A DNA stretch of 64,000 nt. Origin: Struthidea cinerea (taxonomy: Eukaryota > Chordata > Aves > Passeriformes > Corcoracidae). The translations under genes and the position numbers were made by a program. Location of the stretch: NCBI GenBank assembly GCA_013397865.1, contig VZTI01004616.1, positions 493,109 through 557,108 on the forward strand, given 5' to 3'. Shown here one piece after another: positions 63,218 through 64,000 of the stretch (positions within the stretch are counted from its first letter, which is position 1; every line of letters begins with the position of its first letter). The notes beneath the pieces were generated by a model, which saw only the letters and a list, made by a program, of their open reading frames with translations, was not told the origin of the DNA and did not search any database.

Positions 63218-64000
63218 GAAGACACCTGGAGACTTCAACTGGTTTAAAAAATTCTATAAACAGTCTGAAAAAGACAGGTAATCAGGCACTAATGCAGTTC
63301 AGACCTCCCAGGGATGTACTCTATCATCCAGTACTTTTTTCTGAAATGTAACAATTCAAGATCTATCAGATACAGAATTCACACACAGGACAGAAGATAC
63401 CCTCTATCACAGAACCACACATTTTAAAAAGAGTAAGAGGGAGAACCTGTAAATCTGATGAAAGCACAAATTGTTTAAGATACTAGGAATATCTGAAATG
63501 CACAACATTTTCTCCTCCACCTCCTTCTCAGACAAGAAGGATTACAGTGAGAAGGCAAAATTAAGCACCCTTTAACAGCACAAACAGGTGCTGTGGAGAT
63601 AGAGGAAAGGCAGCAGTACAAAATTTTGTATTTCACAGGTTTTATGAGAAGATAAATTGAATATTAGTTCCTTTTCTTTCAATAAGGTTAAATATATTTA
63701 AGAGGTGTACGATTTAAGAAAATATGGACTACACCACTGGGCAATTGAAATCCAGCCACCCTTAATGACCAAAGCTAATCAGATTTTACTATTAATGTTA
63801 GACACAAAAGATTTCAGCTCTTGCCTGAATGAATGTGTAGCTGAATAGAAAAAAAAAAGATCGATTCTCTTTCAAAATTTACCCCCAGCTGTTTATAAGA
63901 AGAAAGCCTGGTTTAGGGGATATTTGAACCTACTTCAGACACATTTCATGTAAAAGCAAGGACCATTTCTCTGGGTGGCAACAGTCCCTAATCTGGAACT
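63218..64000. other. Non-coding DNA, right end of window
   Basis: AT-rich, with no gene, repeat family or RNA recognised. A short A-run lies at 63849-63858. Confidence 0.55.

Noticed and set aside
1..64000. CRISPR arrays, bacterial operons, tRNA or rRNA genes
   Set aside because: No spaced identical repeats, no ribosome-binding sites or dense coding, and no cloverleaf or rRNA core sequences were seen on either strand; the sequence is avian nuclear DNA.

Overview
This window is vertebrate nuclear DNA, almost certainly from a bird and most likely a neoavian. The main evidence is a set of eight chicken-repeat-1 (CR1) LINE copies, several recognisable down to their 3' ends (a GGTCCCTTCCAAC-like block followed by ATTCTATGATTCTA-type octamers). 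A solo-LTR-like element with TGTCCTGGTTT / AAACCAGGACA ends also resembles an endogenous retroviral LTR common in songbirds and relatives. There are no operons, ribosome-binding sites or dense long ORFs. Base composition is AT-leaning, with A/T homopolymers and assembly gaps, as expected for intergenic or deep intronic sequence.

Layout. Positions 1-1.6 kb are ordinary AT-leaning DNA. At about 1.62-2.09 kb lies the only clear CpG island, a plausible promoter or regulatory element. From 2.1 to 16.5 kb the sequence is non-coding apart from a (CTT)n microsatellite (3.1 kb), a (TA)n tract (6.2 kb), an N gap inside poly-A (7.4 kb) and a purine-rich tract (8.4 kb). A worn CR1 follows at 16.5 kb, an unusual palindrome with direct repeats at 19.8 kb, and a second N gap in poly-A at 26.3 kb. 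Two CR1 pieces in opposite orientations sit at 27.3-28.1 kb, a 57-bp tandem duplication at 37.45 kb, and CR1 copies at 37.8, 41.7, 44.6, 50.6, 56.0 and 63.1 kb. The LTR-like element is at 57.3-57.74 kb.

Genes. I recognise no protein-coding gene, tRNA, rRNA or known small RNA. Most long ORFs are short, lack family signatures, or are shadows of CR1, GC-rich or simple-repeat sequence. A few splice-bounded open segments could be exons. The best is a phase-compatible minus-strand pair at 51606-51701 and 48363-48507. They are reported at low confidence because such segments also arise by chance in 64 kb read on both strands. No novel multi-gene system is visible. The items most worth checking are the CpG island, the candidate exons, the 19.8-kb palindrome, the 57-bp duplication and the LTR.
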